Positions 6,730-13,652 of a DNA stretch of 14,312 nucleotides are shown here, piece after piece. Each line of letters opens with the position of its first letter. The first letter of the stretch is position 1. Below the pieces are notes generated by a model. That model did no database searches. It worked only from the letters and a program-made list of their open reading frames with translations, and had not been told where the DNA came from. The translations under genes and the position numbers were made by a program. Origin of the DNA: Acidobacteriota bacterium (GTDB lineage: Bacteria > Acidobacteriota > Terriglobia > Terriglobales > Acidobacteriaceae); assembly GCA_021799945.1 (NCBI GenBank), contig JAJYZK010000031.1, forward strand, positions 1 to 14,312, in the 5' to 3' direction.

Positions 6730-6788
6730 CCGGGGCCGCGGTCCTAAGCAATCCTCGGCCTTCGCACTCCCCGCGCTGGGCGCGATCG

Positions 6789-7289
6789 CTAAACGAACAG
6801 ATCCGCGTCGGATTCGCTGTGGCTGGCCGGAGTCTTGCGGCGCAACACGTCCACCCCGGCCCGCACTCCATTCACCAATCCGTTGAGACGGCGGCACGGG
6901 ATGCTGATGGCCTGCTGGATTCCACTGCCGATCGCCGCCGCCTGCCCCAGAACCGAGTCCATCATGCCGTCGACCTGCGCGGCCTGCACGCGGGTGCGGG
7001 CCATGATGTCGCGAACCGTGTCGCCGACGCGATTCGAGGTGATCCGCAGCTCGGACGATACCTCCGTCAAATTCGCGGCGATCGTCTTGAGCTTCGGAGT
7101 CATGTCGCGGAGGGTCTGTCGGGCCTCGGCCGCGGCGGGAAGGACTTCGGTGTGCAGCGAGTCGATCAAAGGCAACAGCCTGGCCTGAACCTTGCGCACT
7201 CCCAGGAAGATGCCCAGCAGCACGGCGGCCTGCACCAGAACGCCAACCGCCACGAAGGCCGTAAAGACGATGAAGTAAACATTCTGCAT
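6789..7289 (-). CDS. DUF948-like single-pass membrane protein
   Basis: The product is 166 residues. A hydrophobic helix occupies about residues 5-31 (VYFIVFTAFVAVGVLVQAAVLLGIFLGV) and is followed by a long amphipathic, probably coiled-coil stretch: 'LLPLIDSLHTEVLPAAAEARQTLRDMTPKLKTIAANLTEVSSELR' and 'VGDTVRDIMARTRVQAAQVDGMMDSVLG'. This order, membrane helix then repeats of TxxLxxVSxEL with spaced hydrophobics, matches DUF948 proteins, which have no known enzymatic role. The C-terminus is short, basic then acidic (VDVLRRKTPASHSESDADLF). The Shine-Dalgarno is weak, which fits translation following the YtxH gene that ends 33 bases upstream. It converges on mnmA with a 59-base gap holding no clear terminator. 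DUF948 and YtxH proteins are often neighbours and are loosely tied to stress and envelope roles. Confidence 0.85.
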   Translation of the reverse strand: MQNVYFIVFTAFVAVGVLVQAAVLLGIFLGVRKVQARLLPLIDSLHTEVLPAAAEARQTLRDMTPKLKTIAANLTEVSSELRITSNRVGDTVRDIMARTRVQAAQVDGMMDSVLGQAAAIGSGIQQAISIPCRRLNGLVNGVRAGVDVLRRKTPASHSESDADLFV

Positions 7290-7322
7290 TGTGGGTCCGG
7301 CTTTCGACTCCGATTCTATTCC

Positions 7323-7718
7323 TTAGGAGCGCTCGCCACTGCCGGTGGTGGATTGATACGCCTGCTTTCCCGCGTCAATGGCGGCGGCCACCCGGTCGGC
7401 GTGCTCCGACATTTTCTGCTTGCCCAAGTCCACATATTCGCCCATCTGGCCGCGCCCGCGCTCGACGATTTTCCTACCCTTTTCCACGTAGTCGCTCATC
7501 TGTTCTTTGCCGGTAGCGACCAGATTGTTTAGCTGCTCGGCGGCCACCCGCGACTGCTGGCGGAGGTATTCGCCGCCCTCGCGCATTCCCTCGGCCAACT
7601 CCTCGCGGGTTTCGCGCCCGGGTTTTGGAGCGAAAAGAACTCCCAGGGCTGCGCCAATACCCAAGCCGGCAAGAAACCAGCCGAAACTGCTGCCGTCGTC
7701 GTGTTTATCGTGGGTCAT
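7323..7718 (-). CDS. YtxH-family small membrane protein
   Basis: ATG at 7718-7716 is preceded by GAGGAG about ten bases before; the frame continues upstream to 7850 but that part is unlike protein and has no better start. The product is 131 residues. Residues 11-31 (SFGWFLAGLGIGAALGVLFAP) are the hallmark YtxH glycine-rich membrane segment ending in FAPKPGRETREEL. The rest is a charged amphipathic helix, 'LRQQSRVAAEQLNNLVATGKEQMSDYVEKGRKIVERG', with repeats of the form MSDYVEKGRK / MGEYVDLGKQK about every 20 residues, like apolipoprotein- or LEA-type helices. In Bacillus, YtxH belongs to the general stress regulon. Here it is first in a two-gene minus-strand unit with the DUF948-like gene. 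Biochemical function is unknown. Confidence 0.87.
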   Translation of the reverse strand: MTHDKHDDGSSFGWFLAGLGIGAALGVLFAPKPGRETREELAEGMREGGEYLRQQSRVAAEQLNNLVATGKEQMSDYVEKGRKIVERGRGQMGEYVDLGKQKMSEHADRVAAAIDAGKQAYQSTTGSGERS

Positions 7719-7984
7719 TTCGTTGCTCTCCTCGCTTTGGCCGGCGCTCTCCTTGCATGGGTCGGCAGCGCTCCGGACCGGGATGGCGGCAAATGCTTTT
7801 CCGGCCTTGCAGCCGGGCGCATCGGATCGTCCAGGCGATCCGGCATCCATAAGATGCGTCGACTTTGCCGCGCGCTGCCAGAGACTTCAGGGGACAGCCG
7901 GGGTTTATGCGATCACTGCGATAATAAAATGATATTACCGCCTAACAGCCTCTTCCGACAGCCCGTCCAACGGATGCGGACCAC

Positions 7985-8008
7985 TGACGCGTGGGTTGAC
8001 GCGTGGGC
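7985..8008. repeat. 12-bp tandem repeat upstream of the BON gene
   Basis: TGACGCGTGGGT followed directly by TGACGCGTGGGC: two copies, 11 of 12 bases the same, then a partial third (TGGCGC). It could be a pair of protein-binding sites or a replication-slippage product. Confidence 0.6.
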
Positions 8009-8065
8009 TGGCGCTTCGGTTGGAAAGTCGCCTGGCGCGTCGTGGATAGGGTAGCGGGAGTATTC

Positions 8066-8089
8066 CCCGGCGGCGGTGCGCCCGCCGGG
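8066..8089 (+). other. GC-rich stem-loop in the leader of the BON gene
   Basis: CCCGGCGG and CCGCCGGG pair perfectly over 8 bp with an 8-base loop. The structure ends 69 bases before the BON start codon. No T tract follows, so it is more likely a leader structure than a terminator, or chance in GC-rich DNA. Confidence 0.35.
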
Positions 8090-8149
8090 CGCTCGGCCGT
8101 CGGGAATTTGGGCTCCGGCGATGCTCCACTGGCGATCTCGAGTTTTTGA

Positions 8150-8203
8150 GGAATTCGTATGACCGGAATTCGTATGACCATCGATCGTATGACCCGTATG
8201 ACC
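8150..8203 (+). repeat. Tandem repeat that multiplies the start codon of the BON gene
   Basis: GGAATTCGTATGACC occurs twice back to back (8150-8164 and 8165-8179). It is followed by a third 15-base copy matching over its last ten bases (8180-8194) and a 9-base fourth copy CGTATGACC (8195-8203). Each copy contains ATGACC in the same frame, so four start codons (8159, 8174, 8189, 8198) are possible. The first has GAGG at 8148-8151, seven bases before, and the second retains GGA. Confidence 0.85.
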
Positions 8204-9307
8204 AACAATCGGTTGCTTCTTCGCTGCGCCGCGCTTTCAGCGCTGGGCGCTCTGTTGGCAGCCGGGGCCGGCTGCAAGAGCAGCGCTCCGAGCGGACCCG
8301 GTGAACAACCATCGGCCTCCTCGCAGCCCGCCGCGCCGCCCCCGCCCGGCGACGGCCAGATCACCAGTGCGGCCGAGGCGAAGCTCGGAGGGGAACTGGC
8401 GCTGCAGGGGCAGCGGATCGCTGTGGAGACCGCCAGCGGGGTTGTGACGCTCAGCGGCAAGGTCGAGAACGACGCATCCCGATCGATGGCCGCGGCCGAT
8501 GTGGCCACCATTCCCGGCGTCAAGACCGTAGTGAACAACCTGATCGTCGCACCGCCTTCGACCGCGAGAAAAACGCCGCCCGCCGTGCGGCCCCGCCACC
8601 CACACGTGGCCAGCAATACGCCTCCGCCGCCGCCGGCGATGCCGCCCCCACCCCCTCCACCGCCGCAAGAGGCGGTGAAGACTGTGCCCCCGCCGGCGCC
8701 CCCGCCGCCGCCGCCCCCGCCGGTGGTAAAGACCGTAACTCTGGCGGCAGGCACGGTGGTTCCGGTAAGAATCACGGAAACGCTGGATAGCGGATCCACG
8801 CAATCCAACAGCGCCTTCCACGCCACCCTGGCGAGCGATCTCGTGGTGGATGGAATGGTCGCCGCTCCGCAGGGAACGGCGGTGCTCGGCCGGGTGCTTG
8901 ATGTCAAGGAGGCGGGTCACTTCTCCGGCGGCTCGGAGCTGTCGCTAGGGCTGACGCAGTTGGATCTGGGCGGCAAGCATCTCTCCCTGGTCACCGACCC
9001 CTTTACCCAAAAAGGCAACGGGCGGGGCAAGAATACGGCCGCCAAGGCCGGCGGAGGCGCAGGCATCGGAGCTCTGATCGGGGCCTTGGCCGGAGGGGGC
9101 AAAGGAGCGGCCATCGGGGCGATCACCGGTGGAGGCATCGGAGCCGCGAGCAACGGGCTCGGCCGCGGCAAACAAACCCATATCGAATCGGAGACCGTGC
9201 TGAACTTCCGCCTTCAGTCTCCGCTCAGCGTCAAGACATCGACGGTGGCCGAAGGCCCGTCTCAAGGGAACCAGAACAACCGCCCACAACTGGTGCAGCG
9301 CCAGTAG
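8159..9307 (+). CDS. BON-domain lipoprotein-like protein with proline-rich linker and glycine zipper
   Basis: The product is 382 residues from the first of several in-frame ATGs. Residues about 19-39 (LLLRCAALSALGALLAAGAGC) form a hydrophobic signal ending in Cys39. The lipobox is imperfect, with Gly where Leu/Val/Ile is usual, so lipid attachment is likely but not certain. Residues 66-132 are a BON domain (DGQITSAAEAKLGGELALQG, VETASGVVTLSGKVEN, IPGVKTVVNNL), a fold linked to membrane association in OsmY-like proteins. Residues 134-189 are extremely proline-rich with runs of up to eight prolines. Residues 190-290 look like a beta domain (VTLAAGTVVPVRITETLDSG, VVAPQGTAVLGRV) with a faint likeness to TrbI/VirB10-type barrels. 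Residues 298-335 are a glycine zipper (GGGAGIGALIGALAGGGKGAAIGAITGGGIGA) that could insert in a membrane. Its last 77 bases overlap rsmB on the other strand. Probably an envelope protein; exact role unknown. Confidence 0.85.
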   Translation: MTGIRMTIDRMTRMTNNRLLLRCAALSALGALLAAGAGCKSSAPSGPGEQPSASSQPAAPPPPGDGQITSAAEAKLGGELALQGQRIAVETASGVVTLSGKVENDASRSMAAADVATIPGVKTVVNNLIVAPPSTARKTPPAVRPRHPHVASNTPPPPPAMPPPPPPPPQEAVKTVPPPAPPPPPPPPVVKTVTLAAGTVVPVRITETLDSGSTQSNSAFHATLASDLVVDGMVAAPQGTAVLGRVLDVKEAGHFSGGSELSLGLTQLDLGGKHLSLVTDPFTQKGNGRGKNTAAKAGGGAGIGALIGALAGGGKGAAIGAITGGGIGAASNGLGRGKQTHIESETVLNFRLQSPLSVKTSTVAEGPSQGNQNNRPQLVQRQ

Positions 9308-10760
9308 AGCCGTCCCCGGAGCGCCGGCGGAACAGGAGCGCGGCGAAATATCCGTCGCAGCCGTATTGTCCCGGAAGGATCCGGAGATACTCCGATCGCG
9401 AACCCGACGGGAAGAGCCGTTCCGCGCTGCCGGCATGCAGAATGCCTGCCGCCTCCAGCCTCTGAAGCCGCGGCCTCCAGGGGAGCAGCGCGCACTCGGT
9501 CCGCTCCGCGAGCGCGGCCGCCAGAACCTCCTCATTTTCCTCCGCTTCGAGGGAGCAGGTGGAATAGATCAGCCGGCCTCCGGGCGCCAGCGCCTGCAAT
9601 GCGGAGCGCAGGATGTTGACTTGGCGCTTGTGCTGGCGCCGCAAACCGCTCCCCGTCAGGTGGCGCCGGATCTCCGGGTTGCGGCCCAGGCAGCCGGTTC
9701 CGCTGCAAGGGGCGTCGCAGAGCACAAGGTCGAACCGGCGGTTGAATGTCAGCCGCTGCGCATCGACCCGGTGGTAGACGATGCCCGGCGCGGCGAGCCG
9801 CTCCCGCATCGCCGCGAGCCTCGCAGGACTCACCTCGCAGGCCTCGATTCTTGCGCCCGGATATCGCTCGGCCAGAATCGCCGTCTTGCCTCCCGGAGCG
9901 GCGCAGCAATCCAGAATCGAGGAAACTTCATTCGGTCCGGATCGCGAAGTCAAACCGCTCCCGGCCGCCTCCGCAATCAACTGGGAGCCCTCATCCTGGA
10001 TGCGGATCAGTCCGCGCCGGTACGCCTGCGTAGCGGTGACATCCCCTTTCAAGATGCGCCGGGCCGCGGCGACAAACGAAGCTGGTGCGGTTTCCACGCC
10101 TTCGGCGTGAACCGCCTCCAGGGCGCCCTCGCCGATGAGCCGAATGGTCGCCGGAGGCGGCTCCTGGTCGTAGCTGCAAATGTTTCTGGCGGCCGCCAAG
10201 CCAAAAGCAGAGGCCCATCGTTCGACCAACCATGCGGGATGGGAGGACTGCGCCGCCAGCTCGCGCGGCGTATTCGCCGGGAACGAAGCCGGATCCAGCC
10301 GCGGGGTCGCCGCCAGTTTGCGCAGGACCGCGTTCACCAGACCGGCCGCGCGGGGATGTCCCGCGAACTTGGCCAGCTCCACGCTTTCGAAGATCGCCGC
10401 ATGAGGGGGGATGCGGCTGAGGAGCAGGAGTTGCACCGCTCCGAGTTCGAGCGCGATGCGGACCGGCGCCTCCATCTTCGGTCGGGAAGCGCTCGGGCTG
10501 GAAGCCGGCCCGGCCTTTTTCAGCGAGCCCGCAGCGCCCCCGCTCCTCCCCGTCACCAGCGCGTCCATGCGCTCCCGCAGCACCAGCCGCCAGCGCAGCA
10601 CGCCCATCACCAGCGCGGTAGTGAGGTTGCGATCCTTGGGCGGCAGGGCGCTCACCTCCGGTGAGCGCAGAAGGTCGCCGGCCTGGGCCTCCGGCCGGCT
10701 CTCCATTTCGAGCAGCGAGCGGAAGGCGGCCAGCCGCGCCGGCGAAATGCGCGCGGTCAT
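9231..10760 (-). CDS. rsmB: 16S rRNA (cytosine-967-C5) methyltransferase RsmB
   Basis: RsmB (Sun/Fmu) uses S-adenosylmethionine to methylate C967 of 16S rRNA. The product is 509 residues, longer than the usual 430-450. Residues 1-150 are the NusB-like RNA-binding domain (RIALELGAVQLLLL, AAGLVNAVLRKLA), with an extra low-complexity insert at 72-96. The methyltransferase part has LDCCAAPGGKT (283-293) for SAM binding, DAPCSGTG with Cys352, GRNPEIRRH, and YSTCSLEAEENE with Cys402; two cysteines of this kind mark the RsmB/NSUN family. GYFAALLFRRR (470-480) is the usual C-terminus, so the final 30 residues are an added tail that runs antisense to the BON gene. ATG at 10760 overlaps the fmt stop codon by four bases (ATGA), indicating translational coupling. 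It is last in the aroC-def-fmt-rsmB operon. Confidence 0.95.
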   Translation of the reverse strand: MTARISPARLAAFRSLLEMESRPEAQAGDLLRSPEVSALPPKDRNLTTALVMGVLRWRLVLRERMDALVTGRSGGAAGSLKKAGPASSPSASRPKMEAPVRIALELGAVQLLLLSRIPPHAAIFESVELAKFAGHPRAAGLVNAVLRKLAATPRLDPASFPANTPRELAAQSSHPAWLVERWASAFGLAAARNICSYDQEPPPATIRLIGEGALEAVHAEGVETAPASFVAAARRILKGDVTATQAYRRGLIRIQDEGSQLIAEAAGSGLTSRSGPNEVSSILDCCAAPGGKTAILAERYPGARIEACEVSPARLAAMRERLAAPGIVYHRVDAQRLTFNRRFDLVLCDAPCSGTGCLGRNPEIRRHLTGSGLRRQHKRQVNILRSALQALAPGGRLIYSTCSLEAEENEEVLAAALAERTECALLPWRPRLQRLEAAGILHAGSAERLFPSGSRSEYLRILPGQYGCDGYFAALLFRRRSGDGSTGAAPVVGGCSGSLETGLRPPSMS

Positions 10761-11755
10761 CCCAGGCCTGGCCCCGGCTGCGGGTCATCTCCGCCGCCTG
10801 GAAGCTCCGAAGTAAAGCGCTCCCGGGCGCCGGAGCGAAAGCTATGCGCGGCGCCGCGCAGGAATTCCTCCGCCGTCAGGCGTCTTTTGCCTTCCATCTG
10901 AAGTTCCAAGATCTCCAGCCAGGAGCCTGCTCCGGCCGCGACGAACAACCGGCCGGCGTCGATTGCGATCTCCCCGGGAGCGGCGTCGCTGCGCACGGCG
11001 CCGGCCGGCTGAAGGCGATGAAAGATCGCCTTTTTGGAGCGAAAATAGGCGTATGCCCCGGGCCAGGGATGGAAGCCGCGCCAACGGTTGTAGATCGCCG
11101 CGGCGGGGCGGTGGAAATCGATCAAGCCTTCCTTGCGCGCCAGCAGCGGCGCATGGGACGCCAAAGAGCCGTCCTGGGGAACCGGGGTGAGGTCGCCCTT
11201 GTACCGCCGGTCGAGCGTCTCCGCCATCAGTTGAGCGCCGGCTTCGGCCAATACCGGGAAAAGATCGGCCGCGCTCTGTTCGTCGCCGATGGGAATCTCC
11301 CGTTGCAGAAGGATCGGGCCGGTGTCCAGCCCTTCGTCGATGCGCATGGTGGTCACGCCGGTCACCTTCTCTCCGTTCGCCACCGCCCACTGGATGGGCG
11401 CCGCGCCCCGATACTTCGGCAGCAGCGATGCGTGCAGATTCAGGTTGCCCAGCGGCGGCAGATCCAGCATCCAGCGGGGAATGATTTTGCCGTAGGCCAC
11501 CACCACAATGACCTCCGGGCGGATCGACTCCAGGCGAGCCTGCAGCTCCAAATTCTGCCGGATCTTCTCCGGCTGCGCGATAGCCAGATTGGCCGCGGCG
11601 GCGGCGGCTTTCACCGGCGGGGATGCCGGCGCGAGCCCCCGTCCGGCCGCCCGATCCGGCTGCGTCACCACCAGCTCAATCGCGTGGCCGCTCTGGAGGA
11701 GGCGCTGGAGAGTCGGCACGGCAAACTCGGGGGTTCCGCAAAAAACCAGCCGCAA
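10757..11755 (-). CDS. fmt: Methionyl-tRNA formyltransferase
   Basis: The enzyme moves a formyl group from 10-formyl-tetrahydrofolate to Met-tRNA(fMet) for translation initiation. The product is 332 residues, normal being about 310-320. The start is TTG (11755-11753): the codon two places upstream is the def stop TAG in the same frame, so no earlier start is possible, and the protein then begins RLVFCGTPEFAVPTL as the family does. The catalytic set Asn106, His108 (NLNLHASLLPKYRGAAPIQWA) and Asp144 (IDEGLDTGPIL) is intact and at the same numbers as in E. coli. The C-terminal tRNA-binding domain follows (WRGFHPWPGAYAYF). The tail after 'MEGKRRLTAEEFLRG' is slightly extended. It starts six bases after def and overlaps rsmB by four, so it is almost certainly co-translated with both. 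Confidence 0.96.
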   Translation of the reverse strand: MRLVFCGTPEFAVPTLQRLLQSGHAIELVVTQPDRAAGRGLAPASPPVKAAAAAANLAIAQPEKIRQNLELQARLESIRPEVIVVVAYGKIIPRWMLDLPPLGNLNLHASLLPKYRGAAPIQWAVANGEKVTGVTTMRIDEGLDTGPILLQREIPIGDEQSAADLFPVLAEAGAQLMAETLDRRYKGDLTPVPQDGSLASHAPLLARKEGLIDFHRPAAAIYNRWRGFHPWPGAYAYFRSKKAIFHRLQPAGAVRSDAAPGEIAIDAGRLFVAAGAGSWLEILELQMEGKRRLTAEEFLRGAAHSFRSGARERFTSELPGGGDDPQPGPGLG

Positions 11756-11761
11756 GGCGCT

Positions 11762-12271
11762 CTACCATTCCCCTGCGCGCTGCAGCTTGCGGATTTTGCG
11801 CAAGGCAAAATCGCGCTTCAGCGCGCTGATGCGGAAGATGAACAGAATTCCATCCAGATGATCGATCTCGTGCTGGCAGGCCCGGGCCAGCAGCTCCTCG
11901 CATTCCCGCTCGAACCAGTTGCCATGCACATCCTGGGCTCGGACTCTCACCCGGGCTGAGCGGGCGACCCTCTCCCGAATCTCCGGCAGACTCAGGCAGC
12001 CCTCCTCCTCGATGACCTTGCCCTCCCGCGCCAGCAGCCGGGGATTGATCAGGGCCAGCTTTTCCTCGGGATTCTTCTGGAAACTCAGGTCGATGACGGT
12101 CAGCCTCTTGGGCACTCCGATCTGCGGGGCGGCCAGGCCGATCCCGTGGGCGTCGTACATCGATTCGAACATATCGTCCACCAGCGTTCGAAGAGCATCG
12201 TCGAACTCGGTAACAGGCTCCGCGGGCCTCTGCAGCACAGGGTCGGGATATTTGACGATCGGATGCACCAT
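11762..12271 (-). CDS. def: Peptide deformylase
   Basis: The enzyme removes the N-formyl group from nascent proteins, undoing the Fmt reaction, and uses a metal (usually iron). The product is 169 residues, the usual size. All three family motifs are present: GIGLAAPQIG (43-52), EEGCLSLP (89-96, metal ligand Cys92) and QHEIDH (133-138, metal ligands His134 and His138, catalytic Glu135). After HLDGILF the common Asp is replaced by Phe (ILFIFRIS where LFIDR is usual), a mild variation outside the metal site. The ATG at 12271 follows the aroC stop by 18 bases with only a weak, distant AAAAGG as ribosome site, consistent with coupling to aroC. fmt begins six bases after its stop. Confidence 0.96.
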   Translation of the reverse strand: MVHPIVKYPDPVLQRPAEPVTEFDDALRTLVDDMFESMYDAHGIGLAAPQIGVPKRLTVIDLSFQKNPEEKLALINPRLLAREGKVIEEEGCLSLPEIRERVARSARVRVRAQDVHGNWFERECEELLARACQHEIDHLDGILFIFRISALKRDFALRKIRKLQRAGEW

Positions 12272-12289
12272 GGACGGGAAAAACCTTTT

Positions 12290-13471
12290 CTAATATCGGT
12301 GAATCTGCTCAAGATAACCGTCGTAGTTGCGTTTGAGCTCGCCGGCCGAGTCGCCGCCGAATTTTTCCAGAACCATCTTCGCCGCGGTGAAGGCCACCAT
12401 CGCCTCCGCGGCCACCCCGGCTGCGGGCACAACGCACACGTCGGAGCGCTCATAGGCGGCTTTGGTGGGCTCGCGGGTGGCGAAGGAGACGGAAGCCAGC
12501 GGCCGCCGCAAAGTCGAAATGGGTTTGAGGTAACCGCGCACCACGACGTCTTCCCCGTTGGAGACGCCGCCTTCCACGCCTCCCGCATTGTTCCGCTCGC
12601 GCAGGAACCGGGTGGGGGCGCGGCTGTCCTCCTCCGTCCGATAGCCGATGGCGTCGTGGACCTCGGAGCCGAGCGACTGCGCCGCCGTCACTCCCCGGCC
12701 AATCTCGACCGCTTTGACGGCTTGCAGCGACATCACCGTCCAGGCCAGCAGGCCGTCCAGGCGCTCGTCCCAGTTGGCGTAGGATCCAATCCCCGGGGGC
12801 AGGCCGTGGATCACCACTTCGAAGACTCCGCCAATCGAGTCGCCGGTGCGCAGCACCTGGTCCACCTCGGCCTTCATCCGCGCTTCCGCCTCGGCGTCGA
12901 CACAGTTCAACACCACCTCGCCGCGTTGCCGCAGAGCGGCAATCTCCTCCCAGGCCGCCTCTCTTCCCAGCTCCGCGCCTCCCACCCGGATCACGTGGCT
13001 GGCGATTTCGATGCCGAGAGATCGCAGCAGCAGTTTGGCGAAGGCCCCGGCGGCGACCCGCGCAGTCGATTCCCGGGCCGAAGCGCGCTCCAGCACATAC
13101 CGGGCGTCGGGGAAGTTGTATTTGAGCGCCCCAGCCAGGTCCGCATGGCCGGGGCGGGGCGAAGCCACCGCTTTATGGCGCTCCGGATCCCCCGGCCCCA
13201 CGGGAAGCGCTTCGGCCCAATTCTTCCAGTCCCGGTTCTCGATCTGGACCGCAATGGGCGAGCCGATGGTTCTGCCATGCCGCACTCCGGACAGGATGTG
13301 CGCGCGGTCCTGTTCGATGTGCATGCGTCCGCCGCGGCCGAAGCCCTGCTGGCGCCGCCACAACTCCCGGTCGATAAATTCCAGATCGATTTCCAGACCT
13401 GCCGGGAGCCCGGAGAGCAGCGCGACGAGAGATTCACCGTGGGATTCGCCGGCCGTAGAGAAGCGTAGCAT
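12290..13471 (-). CDS. aroC: Chorismate synthase
   Basis: This is the last enzyme of the shikimate pathway. It converts 5-enolpyruvylshikimate-3-phosphate to chorismate and needs reduced FMN. The product is 393 residues, at the long end of the family. Signature stretches are GESHG (8-12), RRQQGFGRGGRM (39-50), SPRPGHADLAGALKYN (104-119), RASARESTAR (129-138), AGGVEGGVSNGE in the C-terminal third, and ERSDVCVVPAAG followed by EAMVAF. The start ATG (13471) gives the usual opening LRFSTAGESHG. It heads the aroC-def-fmt-rsmB cluster. In the 181 bases upstream there is a short AT-rich patch with TACAAT (13621-13616 on this strand) but no clear -35 box. Confidence 0.96.
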   Translation of the reverse strand: MLRFSTAGESHGESLVALLSGLPAGLEIDLEFIDRELWRRQQGFGRGGRMHIEQDRAHILSGVRHGRTIGSPIAVQIENRDWKNWAEALPVGPGDPERHKAVASPRPGHADLAGALKYNFPDARYVLERASARESTARVAAGAFAKLLLRSLGIEIASHVIRVGGAELGREAAWEEIAALRQRGEVVLNCVDAEAEARMKAEVDQVLRTGDSIGGVFEVVIHGLPPGIGSYANWDERLDGLLAWTVMSLQAVKAVEIGRGVTAAQSLGSEVHDAIGYRTEEDSRAPTRFLRERNNAGGVEGGVSNGEDVVVRGYLKPISTLRRPLASVSFATREPTKAAYERSDVCVVPAAGVAAEAMVAFTAAKMVLEKFGGDSAGELKRNYDGYLEQIHRY

Positions 13472-13652
13472 CGTGTCCGTTCCAGGGCCGCTTCCCTGTT
13501 CCAGGCCGACACCCGATGGAGGGTGCGTAGGGGGAAAGCAGCCTCTCCGTGCGGAAGCGAGTGCCCGACTTCCGTCGCGTCCGCGGCTTCCACAGGAAAA
13601 AGAGTTTGTACTGAAATTGTAGTTGATTGCCCGCGGAATCCGGGGGCCCGGA

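Larger units (their letters stand above)
7719..8158. other. Divergent intergenic region with hairpins and an AT-rich patch
   Basis: These 440 bases separate the minus-strand YtxH unit from the plus-strand BON gene. I see no convincing gene: frames on both strands are open but compositionally odd. Structure present: an inverted repeat CGGATCG-tccagg-CGATCCG (7823-7842) in what would be the YtxH leader; an AT-rich patch near 7919-7940 (GATAATAAAATGATATTA) in otherwise GC-rich DNA, the likely site of divergent promoters although no clean -35/-10 pair is evident; a 12-base tandem repeat (7985-8008); and a strong hairpin (8066-8089). Confidence 0.5.

Noticed and set aside
6781..6789. GCGATCGC palindrome between mnmA and the DUF948-like gene
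   Set aside because: Single copy, partly inside the stop codon region; no support for function.
5524..6897. A 457-codon open frame opposite mnmA
   Set aside because: It is antisense to an intact, motif-complete mnmA and has no recognisable domain; long shadow frames are expected in GC-rich DNA.
7719..8054. Possible small genes in the YtxH-BON gap
   Set aside because: The open frames have no convincing ribosome sites or protein-like composition, and the gap is better explained by leader structures.
8634..8722. Simple CCG/CCC repeat tract
   Set aside because: It only codes for the proline-rich linker of the BON protein and is not a separate element.
9366..11959. Two long plus-strand open frames opposite rsmB, fmt and def
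   Set aside because: The minus-strand enzymes are complete with catalytic residues; the opposite frames are arginine- and glutamine-rich and carry no motif.
12146..13468. 440-codon plus-strand frame opposite aroC
   Set aside because: It mirrors aroC almost exactly and has the composition of an antisense shadow.
13611..13622. TTGTAG/CTACAA half-site upstream of aroC as an operator
   Set aside because: The other half is too imperfect (only ACT/AGT ends match) to claim a regulator site.
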